A stretch of 64,000 nucleotides of DNA from Piper betle (lineage: Eukaryota; Streptophyta; Magnoliopsida; Piperales; Piperaceae), in assembly GCA_033002965.1 (NCBI GenBank), contig JAURVB010011141.1:1-64000 (forward strand), in the 5' to 3' direction. Both the position numbers and the translations under genes were made by a program. The stretch's first letter is position 1. Every line of letters starts with the position of its first letter. Below are positions 11,768-25,089 of the stretch, piece after piece. The notes under the pieces were generated by a model, which saw only the letters and a list, made by a program, of their open reading frames with translations, ran no database searches and was not told the origin of the DNA.

Positions 11768-14700
11768 TGATCAGTTTTTTCCTTCTACCTATCATGTCAT
11801 CTCGCGGGCAATGCTAAATTGCATCTTAAGGCAAGGTCTGATATGGGGTAGTTTCGTTGCTAGCTAAAATACTAGAATGGGGTTCGTCTTCTTCTCCTTG
11901 CGAAAATTAGTTTTCCTCAGATGTGCTTGTAATGAAAGTACAATTCAGTCCCATCAGCATCATCAATGTTAGTATTATTGTATTAACAAAATGTACCGCC
12001 TGATATGGGCATATGCACTTGTGATGTTCTGGATGGTTGAAAATTTGTGATCCAGTATCTTTCAAACAATGGTTTACACTGAAGTGTCTCATACAAATTA
12101 TGTTTGTAGCTGGTTCCGAAAAGTTGCACTTCCCTTCAAACTTGAGCATTTGTTTCATCCTCCATGTTTGCTTTATATTAGTAGACTATGTAGTCGGGTT
12201 ATAAATTCGAAGTGAGAACGATCTTGAAAATCCCTCTGTAAAGGTTCAGATGCAGAAGGGTATCCTCAATCCATGAACTCCTTTTTGATGATAGAATGAA
12301 TTGTATTTGAGTTAGCTTGATGTGTTTGATAGTCTTGTCCAGGGACCAGTGTTATGAATTTATTAGAGGTTTTACAGATGTAACTCGCCGAAAGGTGAAA
12401 CAGTTAATGTTGTACAAAGAAGGTTCCACCTTTGATTTTGATTTCAGGCTTTGATTCATTGAAAAAATAGGACAGACATAAGTATAGGAAAATTTGGGCC
12501 AAGTTGAAGATGGTATGAGCAAGTTCACAATTTGATCTTATGTAACTTACTCTTCACTTGATTGGCATAATGGCTGCTGTATAATATGCTCTATATAATC
12601 TTGACCTTACCTTGATTAAAACTTGGTATCAACTTGATTAATTTGTACAATATTTTTCTTGACATGCAGATTAATGTTAGCTCAGTGGAATATACAATGA
12701 GTACGTTGCATGACATTATCTCACATTTTATAAAATTTATTTATATACTTAATTGATATCTTCATTCACTAAAGGAGGTAACCATTTTATTTTTCAAGGA
12801 GCATGTTGAAGAACCTTACATCTTAATTGTCTCATTGTTAAATTAAGTCCATTTATTTATATTCAGAGATAATTTAAAGATGATAATAATATAGGAACAT
12901 TTTCCACGACTAAGAGCCTCCTATTTGAGTGAAGATGTAGTTGTTATGCTTGACTCAGACCATGACTTGGTTAATTCATGGAAGATTAATTTGTTAAACA
13001 CCCTACAAAATCTTATAGCTTTTGCCTAGGCTATGCTCTCGCCAACGTTTGATAAAAGAAACGATCAATCGTGGCCGCATGCTGCTGACTTTCATTGAAC
13101 GCCACTGAACACAATAAGCCAAATATAGCAACTAATGGTTTTGACTTCTTAATAATTATTATATTATCAGAAATCATGTCTTAGTTAAGAGTGTTTTACT
13201 TTAGTCAAAATCCAAATCGACTCTTAATTAAAATATTTTTTTGTATATTATATAACATTTATAGTTCAATTGGATTTGTCTCTACTTATTCATGCTCTTG
13301 GTTCAAATATAAAGTTAATCTAAATAAAATTAGGTTTTAATAATAATAATAATAATTATTATTATTATTATTAATGTCGTCGTAGAAATTATAGGAGGCA
13401 TATCACAATAGTAAATTAAAAATAGATATTTATAAAACTGTAGTGAAAGGGTCAGTTTGATTCCATTTGTTTGCATGCCAAAAAAAATGAAGTGAACATT
13501 ATAAAATAATAAAATATTCTTAATAATCCTTTAATCTGGTGTCAAAATTTTTGAATAATCTCTTAATGATTATTCGGATTCAAACACTTTCATATATATA
13601 TATATATATATTTGTACAACTTTATCATTCTCAAATTTAATGCTTTCTTAAGAGTATTTTATATTATAATATATAAAAGTAAAATTTAATTAAAAAGGAT
13701 TTATCATTATAATTAGTATATAATACTCTTGTTTTAAAATATTAATATATTAAATAATATTATATGTAGTGATATATGTGTGGACTAAGAGAGAGAATAT
13801 TAAAATTTTATTCAATTTTACGTGGTCTTGTTATAAATTGTTATCTAAATATATTTTTTAGTTATTCCAGTAATTGCTTAGTTGGAAAAGTTAAATATAC
13901 ATATTTTCTTAGGTCTTTGATTTAAGTATTTTTTTCCCTATTTACCATAACTTTGAAATTGCAGATCACAAAAAAATTTAAGAACGTGTAAAAATCATGA
14001 CAGGAGGTATAATTTTGCAATTATAAATATGATTTGTTTATCTTAATTTAACGTTAGTTATGGTTGTTATTATTACAAAGCAAATCTTATAACTTTACTT
14101 ACAATTGATTCACGTCCAGAGTACCTGATCTGGGTTGTGTCATTTAAACAGTAATAGCTCTTACAGCTTCTGCATGAGCACACGAACGCACCAACTTTTT
14201 ATCAAATCAATCATGATATGTAGCAGGTGGACTTTCATGGATCACTTGGCAGAGCTTGTCTTGTAAGTTGTAACCAGCGAGAGGGCACGCTTGGTGCTCG
14301 AGCTGTTACATCATGACAACCCAAGGCTTTATTTTATTGCCTGCACATGAGGCAACACGCTCCCCGTGCGTATCATCAAGGCTTTTTGCTTTAATGGCTT
14401 CTTGGTCAGTACAATCCTCCATGCTTCCTGTTCTCCTGGAAGAACTTGGAACAGTTCACTGTTCACTAAACGACTAACGACCCGCTTGGTCTTCTTCACT
14501 GTATGGGCTAATAATATTTTTTTAAGTGTTTTGACTAACCGTGGTTGAGTTTTTTTCTACTGTTGAATCATTGGTGATTGATGGAGAGTTATTTGAAGTT
14601 GAATTCATTCATTTGGTTTTTACCAGCATTTATTTTCTTGCATTTTTTTGACTTTTTGGCGGCTTTGAATGGATCAGTTGTGGGGGCGAGGGACCTGGTC

Positions 14701-15759
14701 TAGAGATGGGCACAAGCAGGGTATGTCATGATGTGTGAGCATGGCACAAGACAAGGATCCTTTATATTTGATACCTCTGCACAATTTTTCTCTCCTACCC
14801 ACTTGAATGCCCTCCACATGTTTTGCATAATAACTGCCTCCACAATTGCCTTCTTTGATATCTTCTGCTGCAAATCAGCAGTTTGATGGATGGCCGTTCA
14901 TATTACCTTGTTTCCATTCCCTGAATGTGAGGCTACTCCCATGCCCAGAAATTTGTACCTTTTTGGTTTGTGAAGGTAGTGGGTGGCGTTGATATTGGAT
15001 CACCAGGTGCAGCTTGGTCTTTTTTGGATTGTGATATCCTTGATCTCCAGATGAATTTGATGAGATGCTGGCTCCTTGGGTAGCTGAAGTGGTAATTGAG
15101 CTATCTTTTATTTGATCCTATATAACTTCTGTAAATTTGTTAATCTAGAAATCAGCGTCCCCTCCTGTCTCCCTCTTTCTCTCTGAAGATGGATGGGAAG
15201 GCGTTGACCTTAAAATCTAGAATAGTTTTTTGTCATAAATGTTTGCGCCGAATTTGTTTTTATGCAATTAACACTGATTGTTAGCTTTCTTCGGTACTTC
15301 TGATTTGTCGGTACATTTTCGGAAAAACATGGGTGATTCAAAGGAGAATGAGGTGTTTTGGAGATTTAATTTCCATAGGGAAATATGTGATTTCGTGAAC
15401 CTTTGACCCTGTGAAATCGAATATCAAAGCATTTGTTTTTGGTTTCTTTAACAGCTGATTTCCACGCACCATTTTTTCTGTCTTACTTATCTAGTCTTAA
15501 AACTACCACCTATTTCTTCGGTGGTGATTCTTTTTTTGGGCCTAAGATACTGCTAATTATGTTGCAGATTCAATTAAAGGTCAGTTTTAAGGCTGCCGTT
15601 TCTGTTGTACTTTTCACTAGAACGAGTATTTTCCAGTACTCGATTAATGACTTATGGAATGTTCATAGCAGATGCAAAATTATGCGAACTGGTACCTGAT
15701 CAGAAAAAAACTGTAAGAGTACATTGTTACGCTTTACAAACGATATAAACAAAACAACC
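11768..15759. other. Intergenic region
   Basis: The 3' UTR of the preceding gene probably runs to about 12.2 kb. The rest is AT-rich without recognisable coding sequence. It includes a palindromic (AAT)n(ATT)n run at about 13337-13374 and a short (TA)n near 13594-13611. From about 15.15 kb a pyrimidine-rich stretch may mark the start of transcription and a leader intron of the kinase gene downstream. Confidence 0.4.
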
Positions 15760-18289
15760 ATGAAATTCTGCTGCTGCTTCGGGAGACGACGCTCTCTAAG
15801 ATACAGAAATGGCATTTCTTCAGGACAAACATCTGGTAAGATATAAACTCATCTTTTCGTATCGTTCAATTGCTGTATCTGTATATATAACAATGCTAGC
15901 TATAACTACCTTGTGCATAAATTGCATGTTAAATTGGATCAATTTTTGTGCAGCAAAAAGTGAAGTGGTTATGCTCGGGGTTATATGGTTCTTACTGAAT
16001 TTTGAGTAGACCTCTGATTGAATCCAACTTTATATTGCAAGCAACTATATCGGTTTTACTATTTGCCTGTTTTAGAAGTAACAATAGAAACATAATTTAT
16101 TTTTTCTTTTTCTTGCTTTCCTTCTTTTTTAATGCTTACCACCTGCAACATTTTCAACAATAATTCAACAAGTTCATCTATCTATTTTGGCACAGAACTC
16201 CTTACGGAGATCAATGTGAGACTCTTCTCACATAATGCACTGAAGTCTGCCACCGATGACTTTCATCCGAAGAACAAAATAGGGAGAGGTGGCTTCGGAG
16301 TGGTTTATAGAGTAAGCTGTTTTACATGTTCCTTTTGCCTTCTAATACTTTATTCACCATCCACCTCTTGGAGAATTTGTTGTATGTTGAAATTGCAAAT
16401 TACACGATTCCTAACTATGCATTCTTTGTTGCATTACACATCCTCTTCAACAATTCAATATTATTGTTTTTTTGTCGTAGGGAATGCTAAAGGACAATAC
16501 CCAAGTTGCCATCAAATGTCTTTCAGCTGGATCAAGACAAGGGACTCGTGAATTTTTGACAGAGCTTGACTTAATATCATATATTGAACATCCGAATCTC
16601 GTTCAATTGATTGGTTGCTGTATTGAAGGCGATCACAGAATCTTGGTTTATGAGTATCTGGAGAATAATAGTCTTGCCACCACCTTATTAGGTACTATAT
16701 TTGCACACTAAAAGGGTATATAGTCCGCGCCTAGTCCTCATTGGTAGTAATCTAAAGCTAAGTTTCAGGTTCAGCTTCTAAAAGGATGGCTATGGATTGG
16801 AGAACAAGAGCAGCTATATGCATGGGAACTGCCAAGGGTTTGGCATTTCTTCATGAGGAAGCTGAGCCACATATAGTGCACAGAGATATCAAGGCCAGTA
16901 ATGTTCTTCTTGGTACGAACCTTGTCCCCAAGATTGGTGATTTTGGGCTAGCAAAGCTGTTTCCTGATAATGTGACTCATATCAGCACAAGGGTTGCAGG
17001 AACAATGTAAGCTCTTCTGTTGGAAAATTTTCATTTGTAGTTTATACTATGTGGTGTTTTGAAAAATTCCTTAGTGCTTCTTAGATTGTATTTTTAAACA
17101 TTATTTGGACAAACTATCGATTGCCAAGAAGGATATTAGAATCTGTTTTAAGCAGATACCAGTTATATTGAAACACCTGTGGCTAGCTATTCATCGGCTG
17201 TTTTACTCCACTCTAGAATAATTCGTTATGTCTGCCATTTATTCAATGATCAAATCATCACATAGCTTTGATCATGAATCGTACAACCATAGTTTTCTTT
17301 TGCATTGTAAGAAAATTATAATTGTTTGTGTTGGACAATATTTCCTGTAACGGTAAGTCTGTAACAGTTGTAAGTGGATTTCTTCTCTGTAGCATAAACA
17401 CAAAAAAAGGAGAAGTTAATTGTAACTCAATGGACAAAGTAATTGTAAAAGAAAGAATGTTGTAAATATGAAAGGATGGTCTTTTACACTTTAGTTGGCT
17501 CAACTGCAAAGCTCCTCATGTGCAATTTATTATATCTTTGATGTATTCTCGTAATGGCAGGGGGTATTTGGCTCCTGAATATGCATTGTTGGGGCAGCTG
17601 ACCAAAAAGGCTGATATTTACAGCTTTGGGGTGCTTATTCTTGAAATAATCAGTGGGAGAAGTAGTACCAAGGCCATATGGGGGGAAGAGATGACTGTTC
17701 TCTTGGAATGGGTAATTTATTATTTTGCTTTAGATTCAGATAGCATTCTTTGCTTTCTTTCAGTTGCTGCTAAAAAAACCATGAACTGATTATCAAGTGA
17801 ATTAATTACCATGTTCCATAGTATTATCTATAGAACCAAAGTGAGGATATCAGTCTTTTTAGCTCCACAACTATTGTTATTTAGCATTGGTTAACAGCTC
17901 CTAATGTTGATTCTTCCAATATGAAATAGACATGGAATCTGCGAGAAGGTGGAAAGTTGCTGGAAATTGTAGACCCAGAGCTGTTAGACTACCCAGCAGA
18001 GGAAGCAATGCGGTTCATAAAGGTGGCTCTCTTTTGCACTCAAGCAGCGTCCCAACAAAGACCATCAATGAAGCGGGTGTTGAAGATGCTATCCTCGGAA
18101 ATAACTCTTGATGTTAGCACCTTAACACCTCCAGGAGTGATGAATAATCGCAATAGCGACACAAGTATTGGTTCATGGGAAAGTTCACAAACGCAGCGAG
18201 CACGCACAGGCCAACATTTTCTGGATCGCAAACCTTCTACTGCTTTGCACAGCTCTTCTTTTTCCCTAACACAGTTGCAGCCTAGATAA
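15760..18289 (+). CDS. Receptor-like cytoplasmic kinase (CRPK1/At1g16670-like)
   Basis: Six exons, 15760-15835, 16196-16311, 16481-16691, 16769-17006, 17561-17711 and 17930-18289, give 383 aa in continuous frame. The short N-terminus [10 protein letters not shown] has a cysteine cluster typical of palmitoylated cytoplasmic kinases; there is no signal peptide or transmembrane segment. Kinase motifs run in order: glycine loop [13 protein letters not shown] lysine, HRDIKASN catalytic loop (RD type), DFGLAK, GTMGYLAPEY activation end, and a complete lobe through [12 protein letters not shown]. The pattern [17 protein letters not shown] before the glycine loop is characteristic of the family related to Arabidopsis cold-responsive protein kinase 1. 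It should phosphorylate Ser/Thr downstream of surface receptors; its actual pathway is not shown. The gene is intact, and its 3' end converges on the clathrin light chain gene. Confidence 0.9.
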
Positions 18290-19041
18290 GGATTGTGTAG
18301 GTAGGACAGAGTATGAATGCCCAAAGCCAAATATCACAAAACTAAAACAGGGTTTATATGAGCTTATTGACAATTATGTAGGCTGTTGTCCGAATCCTGT
18401 TGTTTGTCAAAATCGGCAGGTATATAGTACTGCTGGAAGAGTTCCAACTGTGAATAGGTTATATCTTGTTTGTATAATATATGATTCTTTTGGTAAGGAA
18501 CGAAGGGAATTGTCATCATTGTAGTTTTTATCAGTAAAGTTTGTGACACAGGGAAGAAAAAAAGGTTGTGATACCAAAAAACACTTGTGCTGGTAGTTAT
18601 TCTTCTTGCGAGTTTATAGTTTTAATTGTTGATTTGAAAAGTAAAAAACGATTAAATAGCACCATGATTAGCACTTGCGAACATTTTCAGTCAGAAGCCA
18701 AGATGAAACAAATTTCCCAGCCAAGCAAGCACCGTTATCACGTATTAATCTGCCGTTTTGTTTTTTGGCTCAAAAGAATAGCGTGAAACTGGGTTTCGAG
18801 CCCCCGGACAGCAAAAATAAGGATTGAAATTATCAAATAATAAAAACTTACAAGAACTCATAATCTATGGACATGTAATTCATGCTATGCAAAAATTCGT
18901 TATAATATATAATCACAATCAAAATCCAGAATTTCAGCATATAAACTCAGCAAACACTCCACTGACCATACAAACCCTAGTGAGAACTTAACAGAGAGAA
19001 TATCACAGCATCAAAATGATGAATTCATGCTCAAGCCACAG
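18290..19041. other. Convergent 3' flanks
   Basis: This 750-bp gap between two genes transcribed towards each other presumably holds both 3' UTRs. Nothing else is recognised. Confidence 0.4.
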
Positions 19042-20767
19042 CTACGGCTTCAGGGGGGTTGGAGTTGTCACGGCAACCTTAGAGGTAGCAGGTGCACTTT
19101 TGCCATCCTTGGCAGCAGGCTGGGCGGGAGCAGGAGGAGGTGGTGGTTTCATATGAGGTGGAGGCGAATGCTTTAGTTTCAGAAGAATGTGGCGCATTCT
19201 TGAAAGATCAGTAGGCTTTCCAGGCTTAGGACCCTGAATCACAACAATATTAGGCTTCTTCTCCTGGTCTTTCTTCCCTCTCTTCTTTTCTATGTTAGGG
19301 ACTTCATTTGGAATTAATTCTGCAATTGCCTTCCAGTACTGCTTGTCAGCTTCTGCATGAAATTTCTCCCGACTTGCCAAGAAAACCTATAAATGGAACA
19401 ACAGCAACAGTGTTAAATTGGAAACAGAAAGTTAATTTCTGAAGTCAACATATATCAGTTGTTTAAGCCGATCACAGGCTTACAAATCATTCATGTCAAA
19501 ACACACTATTATCCTTTGACAATTTAACAGAAATAACTAAAAGATGAGGCACATGTATGCCCCACTTAAATCTGTCATCAAGTTGCCACTTAAATATCTT
19601 CAAACAGTAGTTCAGTTGTAACTTGTCTAACAGATCCATTAGCCAATTCTCATACTCATGTATATTATGGATATACAGACATTTCGCACATATTGAAGGG
19701 TTGATACTTGTTATCTTTCATATTCTGTCATCAACACAACTATCACACTAGCCAATAATAACACATGCGTGAAATATAATGAAGGAAAAAGATACGCATA
19801 ATAGAAATACAAAAGTTAATTGCACATCATCATCCACATCAAAATGTATACAGCTCAATTGCCTAAAATGAGCATTGACAACAAACGAAGCAAACACGCA
19901 AAAAGTGAAAAACTCGTCACCTTTTCCTTGTCTCTGTTGTTGGCTTTGTTGGTTTCACAAGCAAGCTGCCTCTTCTGATAAAATTCCGTCTTATACTCAT
20001 CAGCTTCATCAATAATTTGGTTCAACAACTCCTTCTCCTTCTTTTCTTTTTCTTCAAGCCGAATCGCATTGAGTCTAGCAAACATCAAAAGCGTTCTTAC
20101 AAAAAAATGTATACTTCATTTGTTTCACAAAAAAACTAGCAAACATCAAAAGTGTTCTATAAACACCAATATATTCAATTAACAATAAACAGTTCGCTAA
20201 ATTTTTTTATCTACACATCAATCAATACTAAGTTCTAAAATTCAAATGCTTAAAACTTGCACAAAATTCTATCAAGCAAACAAATGGAAAGATCAAGTAC
20301 AAAATTTTTAAAGTAGGAAAATTTGATTCACAGTACATCAACTAGTAAACATGAAATCGAGAAAAGTAAAGGTTTTACTTTTACCTTCGCCATTCCCTCA
20401 AAGCATATCCGTCTTCCGATTGCATCTCAGCCGGGGGCGGCAGGATCGGCCTGTCCGGCGCAGCGAACGCCGTCCCGTTGGAATCCGACGAGTAGGCCGA
20501 GAATCCGCCGCCGGACGCGTAGATCGGCGGCGGGGAGGGCGTTTTCGGCACCGGGGACGCAGAGAACACTTCGTCGCCGGCGCCTGCGGGGGAGTAGACG
20601 GGCGATGGAACGTCACCGCGCCCGTCCTTGGAGGGATCGAAGTCGGCGAAGGGGTCGTAGGCAGCGTACCCATCGTCGGCGAAGGGGAGGGCTCCGCCGG
20701 CGGCAGGAGGCGGCGTGCGGGCGCCGTCCGAGTCGGAGGCGAAGGGATCGGCGAAGGCGGCGGACAT
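19042..20767 (-). CDS. Clathrin light chain
   Basis: Three exons on the minus strand, 20767-20385, 20074-19921 and 19386-19042, give 293 aa. Light chains bind the clathrin heavy-chain leg and regulate coat assembly in endocytosis and trans-Golgi traffic. The first exon encodes a Pro/Ser/Gly-rich acidic N-terminus ([12 protein letters not shown]). The conserved [20 protein letters not shown] helix, which spans the first splice junction, leads into [50 protein letters not shown] and [15 protein letters not shown], a signature specific to plant light chains. The tail is proline-rich ([12 protein letters not shown]). The ATG at 20767 is preferred; an in-frame ATG at 20809 would add 14 residues not expected in the family. 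Length is within the plant range and the frame is clean. Confidence 0.92.
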
Positions 20768-20810
20768 GGCGGCGACGGCGAACGTGTCTCCGAGTTTCAC
20801 GGACAACAAC

Positions 20811-20897
20811 GGCCCAAGCGTTTTTGGTGTGAGAAAGGAATGGGCCGGATGGCATTTTGGGCAGGCCCAACTGTATCATCAAATGGCCCAATGGGCC
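20811..20897. promoter_or_regulatory. Cluster of five site II (TGGGCC) motifs upstream of the clathrin light chain
   Basis: TGGGCC or its complement GGCCCA occurs at 20811-20816, 20841-20846, 20864-20869, 20885-20890 and 20892-20897, within 130 bp upstream of the start codon. Site II elements bind TCP-type factors and are common in broadly expressed plant genes. Confidence 0.55.
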
Positions 20898-21807
20898 TCA
20901 TCGTCGATTTTCTGACCACTACTTTCATTAGGAAATTCGAGTTTTCAACTAATATTATTAAAAATGAGGAATTTGCAAAAAGACTAATAATGTTTCTTAA
21001 AGAGGTTTTAATAATTTTTAATTAATTATTTCTACAATACATAATAAAAAAACTTACTTTAACTTCCCATAACTATCATATCGTTGGAATTATTAATGTC
21101 ATCGCTAAAAAATATTATGAGCCTTCTAAAAAAACCTTGTTGATGCAAACAAAAATTAAAGTGAGCTTGAGAGCTCATAATATAAGATAAGTACGTATGA
21201 ACCCTCGATTAGAATGATAGGTAGGAGCTGACGGTGATTTTCTTCAATTTAAAAAGAGAAAAAAGAAGCTATAGCCATGTATCGAAATAGATAAATAGAT
21301 ATTTTGTCAATTTTTAGGCTTTTGTGTCAAATCAAATTCACCATTTTGGTTCTCCCCAGTCCTAACAGCTGTGGAGGTCCCTGTAACCCATCCTCGCAGG
21401 CTCCTCCTGGCAGCAGCAACACTCCTGTTGACGTCAATACGTTGGAAAAAAGAAAAAACTTCGGACAGAGAATTGTAAGGCATCTCCCAGAATTGTTCTA
21501 CGTACCAAAGCCAGAGTTTGCAATTGAGTGTTGATCTTTCTTTCCAAGGTGCAATGTGAAAGCTAAATATTACACTTCCAAGCAAGAAGCAGTAGACATT
21601 AAGTAGTGTGTCAACCATCGGCGAAGCTATTTGTGTGCGGAATTAGTACATTGATTGTTGCAGAACTTAAAAGTAGCTTAATCGACAGTTTCAGCGAGTA
21701 CTTTAGTAGGAGCTGGAGGTCACAATTGGATTTTATTGCCATTGCATGCAGGAGAAATGCATTCTTTTTCTTCTTTAGCTGACAAGCAGAATTATCAGCT
21801 TCATTTG
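20898..21807. other. Intergenic between clathrin light chain and receptor kinase
   Basis: AT-rich with a short GC-richer patch near 21345-21530. I see no homology to the missing end of the receptor kinase domain and no recognisable gene. Confidence 0.4.
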
Positions 21808-24678
21808 TTAAAGAACAGTGGAGCCGGCTGGTCCTCGTCCTGTGAACATCTCAAGTAGGAGTACTCCATAACTATACATGTCCCCATACTTGGAAACCTC
21901 CATTGTGTTGCCATATTCTATAATAAATCAATCGCATAAACAAGAAAGAATTCAGTACGTAACATTGACCATGTTAATGTCTTAGAAGTATTCCAAAAGT
22001 TTATTAAATCTTAATGGTAGGGAAGTTGTACCTGGAGGAATGTAGCCAATGGTTCCTTTCAAAACTGAGGTGCTTGCACCATAATTAGAGGTTGTAGCAA
22101 GCATCTTGGCCAGGCCAAAATCACTAACGTGAGATACCAAATCATTGTCCAGAAGGACATTACTTGGTTTCAGATCACAATGAACTACTGGGGGATCACA
22201 ATAGTTGTGGAGGTAGTCTAGAGCAGATGCCACATCAATGGCCACATTTAGCCTTTCAACAAGACCCAGGCGTTTTAACAACTCGCCTTGACCATCCTGT
22301 GTATGCAACCATTCATCCAAACTCCCATTTGGCATATACTCAAATACCAGGGCTTTGAAATCTATGCCATTGGAGTCCATGCTTGAGCAAGCAGTCAGAA
22401 TCTTCACAAGGTTTCTATGACGGATATTTCTCAAAGCATTGCACTCGGCCATGAAACTCTTAAGAGCTCTTTCACGGTGAACGTCTATAACCTTTATAGC
22501 CACAGCTGCTTGGTACTGATCTAGCGTTCCTTTATATACAACACCAAAACTTCCATGACCAATTAAATTAGCAGAGGAGAAGCCATTAGTTGCTCTATGA
22601 AGCTCGACATAGGAGATTTTGTGATAGGGCTCTACTTCCTCTACTTGGGAAGATTGACAAGGAGCCCCCTTCCAATACATTGCAAACAAGCACGACATTG
22701 ATACAAATAAGGCAACAACAGAAATGCTGACTGCTACCTTAATGGCAAGGGACCTTCCATTAGACGATTTATCTTTCACATGGCAACGAGATAACTGTAG
22801 TTTGGGGTTGTCTCCACAAAGCCTATCATTGCCAAGTATTGAAACTACACTAGCATTATCAAAAACCCCTCCTGTGGGCACTTCCCCCTCAAAGTGATTG
22901 TATGAAAGATTCAAATAGTATAGTTCACTGAGGTTTCTAAAGTATCCTGGTATAAGACCAGACAGATTGTTCCTTGACAAATCCATCTCTTTGATTCCTT
23001 TCAAAGTATTCAAAGATGCAGGAATAGGACCCTCAAAGAAGTTTCCATCCATATAAAGGTAAAGCAATGAATCGCAAAGACCGAGGGTGTAGGGAATGCT
23101 TCCAGACAGCTCGTTTCCTGATATCATGAGCCTGGTGAGTCCTTTTAGCTGCCCAATTTCCAGTGGAAGAGGTCCTGTGAGGGAGTTGTTAGCTAAAATC
23201 AAGATGAACAATGATCCCAGCCTCATCAGAGGCTTTGGTATGGAGCCATTAATGTCATTGTTTGAAAGGTCAAGCTGTTCCAAACGTGATCGGTTGCCAA
23301 GGTCCAGTGGCAAAGGTCCCAGGAAGCGGTTGTTGCTAAGATCAATCATGGAGAGGAAAGTAAGATTGCCCAAGAAGCAAGGAACATGTCCAGATAAGTA
23401 GTTTTCGGCCAGGTACAAGCCTTCTAAGTTTTTTAGCTTACCCGCACCATGAGGAAGAGTACCCGTCAAGAGGCTCTTCTCCATGTTCAATTTCCTCAAC
23501 TGGGTCAAATTACCAATGCCACGGGGGATGGTCCCAAACATGTTGTTCGCTCCCAACAGCAAGGATTGGAGTTTGGTAGAGAGCTTGGATATGGATTCTG
23601 GCAATAAGCCATTTAGATGGTTTTTCTGTACACTCAACACCTCTAGGAAACTGCAGTTAGTTAAGGAGTTAATGAACAAAAAGCCATCCTCATTCTCAAC
23701 GCCAAGTTCATTGTCTCCTAAATTTAATATAGACAAGTTCATTAAGTTTCTGAAGAGACTATGAGGAATAGGACCTGTAAATTTGTTATTATACAGGTCC
23801 AACCATTGGAGGGAAGAAGCATTAGATAGAGTAGCTGGGATGCTTCCACTGAATTGGTTCAGAGCAAGAGCCAGGTACTGGAGGTTGGGGAAGGCAATTC
23901 CAATATCTTGGGGAAGACTCCCATGCAAGCTATTATTGGTAACATCAAGCAAATATATGCCGGAATTATTGAAGATTGATGCAGGAATAGTACCGGTAAG
24001 ATTGTTAAGGCTTAGCTGCAATCCCTGCAATTGACTAAGTCGACCCAGATCATCTGGAATCCAACCATGCAGTTCATTCCCAGGTATAGACAAGATGAGG
24101 AGAGAAGAAAGGTTCCCAAGCAATGATGGAATGGTCCCAGAGAGATGGTTACCACCTAGAGCAAGAACTTCTAGTTTCTGCAATGAGCCTAAAGCAGGTG
24201 GAACTTCACCAACCAGCTTGTTGTAAGTGAAAATGATTTTTCTGAGGCTACTGCAGTTGGAGATGCTGGCAGGAATCCGACCCTCCATGAAATTATCACT
24301 CAAGTCGAGGCTTCTGAGTCGGAAGAGTCGACCAAGTTCTTGTGGCAGTTCACCTTGAAAGCCATTGTCTCCGAGGTCCAGCTGTCTGAGGAAGGAGAGG
24401 TTGGCCAAGTGAGGTGATATCCGGCCAACCAATTTGCTTGGAGGGAGATACAAAGCAGCCACCCTTAGCCGGCGCCGACTGCAGGTGACTCCCTGCCATT
24501 TGCAGAAGTGGTGGGATGCATTCCACGAGGCTAAAACTCGGTGAGGATCAGAGGTTATCCCCTGCTTGAAAGCCATAAGAGCTTGCCAATCTGTTTCGTT
24601 GCCTAGAATATTGATTGAGAAGACAAAGGACACATGATAACATAGAATGAGCAGTAATCGATACAAACTAGATGCCAT
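21808..24678 (-). pseudogene. LRR receptor kinase, Xa21/At3g47570 type (LRR-XII), C-terminally truncated
   Basis: Exon 1 (24678-22032) encodes a signal peptide (MASSLYRLLLILCYHVSFVFS), an N-cap with paired cysteines (FCKWQGVTCS), about twenty LRRs of the LxxLxLxxNxLxGxIP type, a transmembrane segment (VAVSISVVALFVSMSCLFAMY) and most of the kinase. Kinase motifs are GHGSFGVVYKG, VAIKV, HCDLKPSN (non-RD, as in pattern-recognition receptors) and DFGLAK. A GT-AG intron (22031-21918) lies at the place conserved in this subfamily. Exon 2 (21917-21808) reads EYGNTMEVSKYGDMYSYGVLLLEMFTG and then RGPAGSTVL and a stop. The last kinase subdomains (about 90 residues in relatives) are absent, leaving 918 aa. 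One base out of frame the family pattern (PLFFNK) persists briefly before another stop, so this looks like a frameshift followed by loss. Ectodomain function is possible; full kinase activity is doubtful. Confidence 0.85.
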
Positions 24679-24741
24679 TTTTTCTGCAACTCAATGCAAG
24701 ATGCGGTAATGGATGTAAATATAATGTTGAAGTTAAGTGAT

Positions 24742-25089
24742 GGTAAATATTCCGTGTTCTTGGGTACCCAAAAGTCATGGACTCTGGTTGAGAGCAACTT
24801 CATGGATTATTCCGAAAAGGAATTATTCTGTTCAGCCCGTGATCACTACTACGATGATGATGCACACAAAGAAAATATGTGAAGGAGTCCATAGTGGGAA
24901 TAATATACAGTGTTGACAAAGGTAAATATTCCATGTTCTTGGGTACCCAAAGGTCATGGACTCTGGTTGCTCATGGATTATTCCAAAAGGAATTATTCTG
25001 TTCAGCCCATGATCACTACGAAAATGATGCTGCACACAAAGAAAATATGTGAAGGAGTCGATAGTGGGTATACTATAGAGTGTTGACAA
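24742..25089. repeat. Tandem duplication (two units of about 175 bp) upstream of the receptor kinase
   Basis: Unit 1 is 24742-24920 and unit 2 is 24921-25089. Both start GGTAAATATTCC(G/A)TGTTCTTG and end GTGTTGACAA, with a few substitutions and small indels between them. The pair begins 64 bp upstream of the receptor kinase start codon and may duplicate promoter elements. Confidence 0.85.

Noticed and set aside
18780..18805. GGGTTTCGAGCCCCCG resembles a tRNA T-loop (B box)
   Set aside because: No A box, anticodon arm or acceptor stem could be folded around it.
20323..21025. Long plus-strand frames opposite the first clathrin light chain exon
   Set aside because: Low-complexity Arg/Gly-rich shadows of the GC-rich coding exon; the minus-strand product is clearly the real gene.
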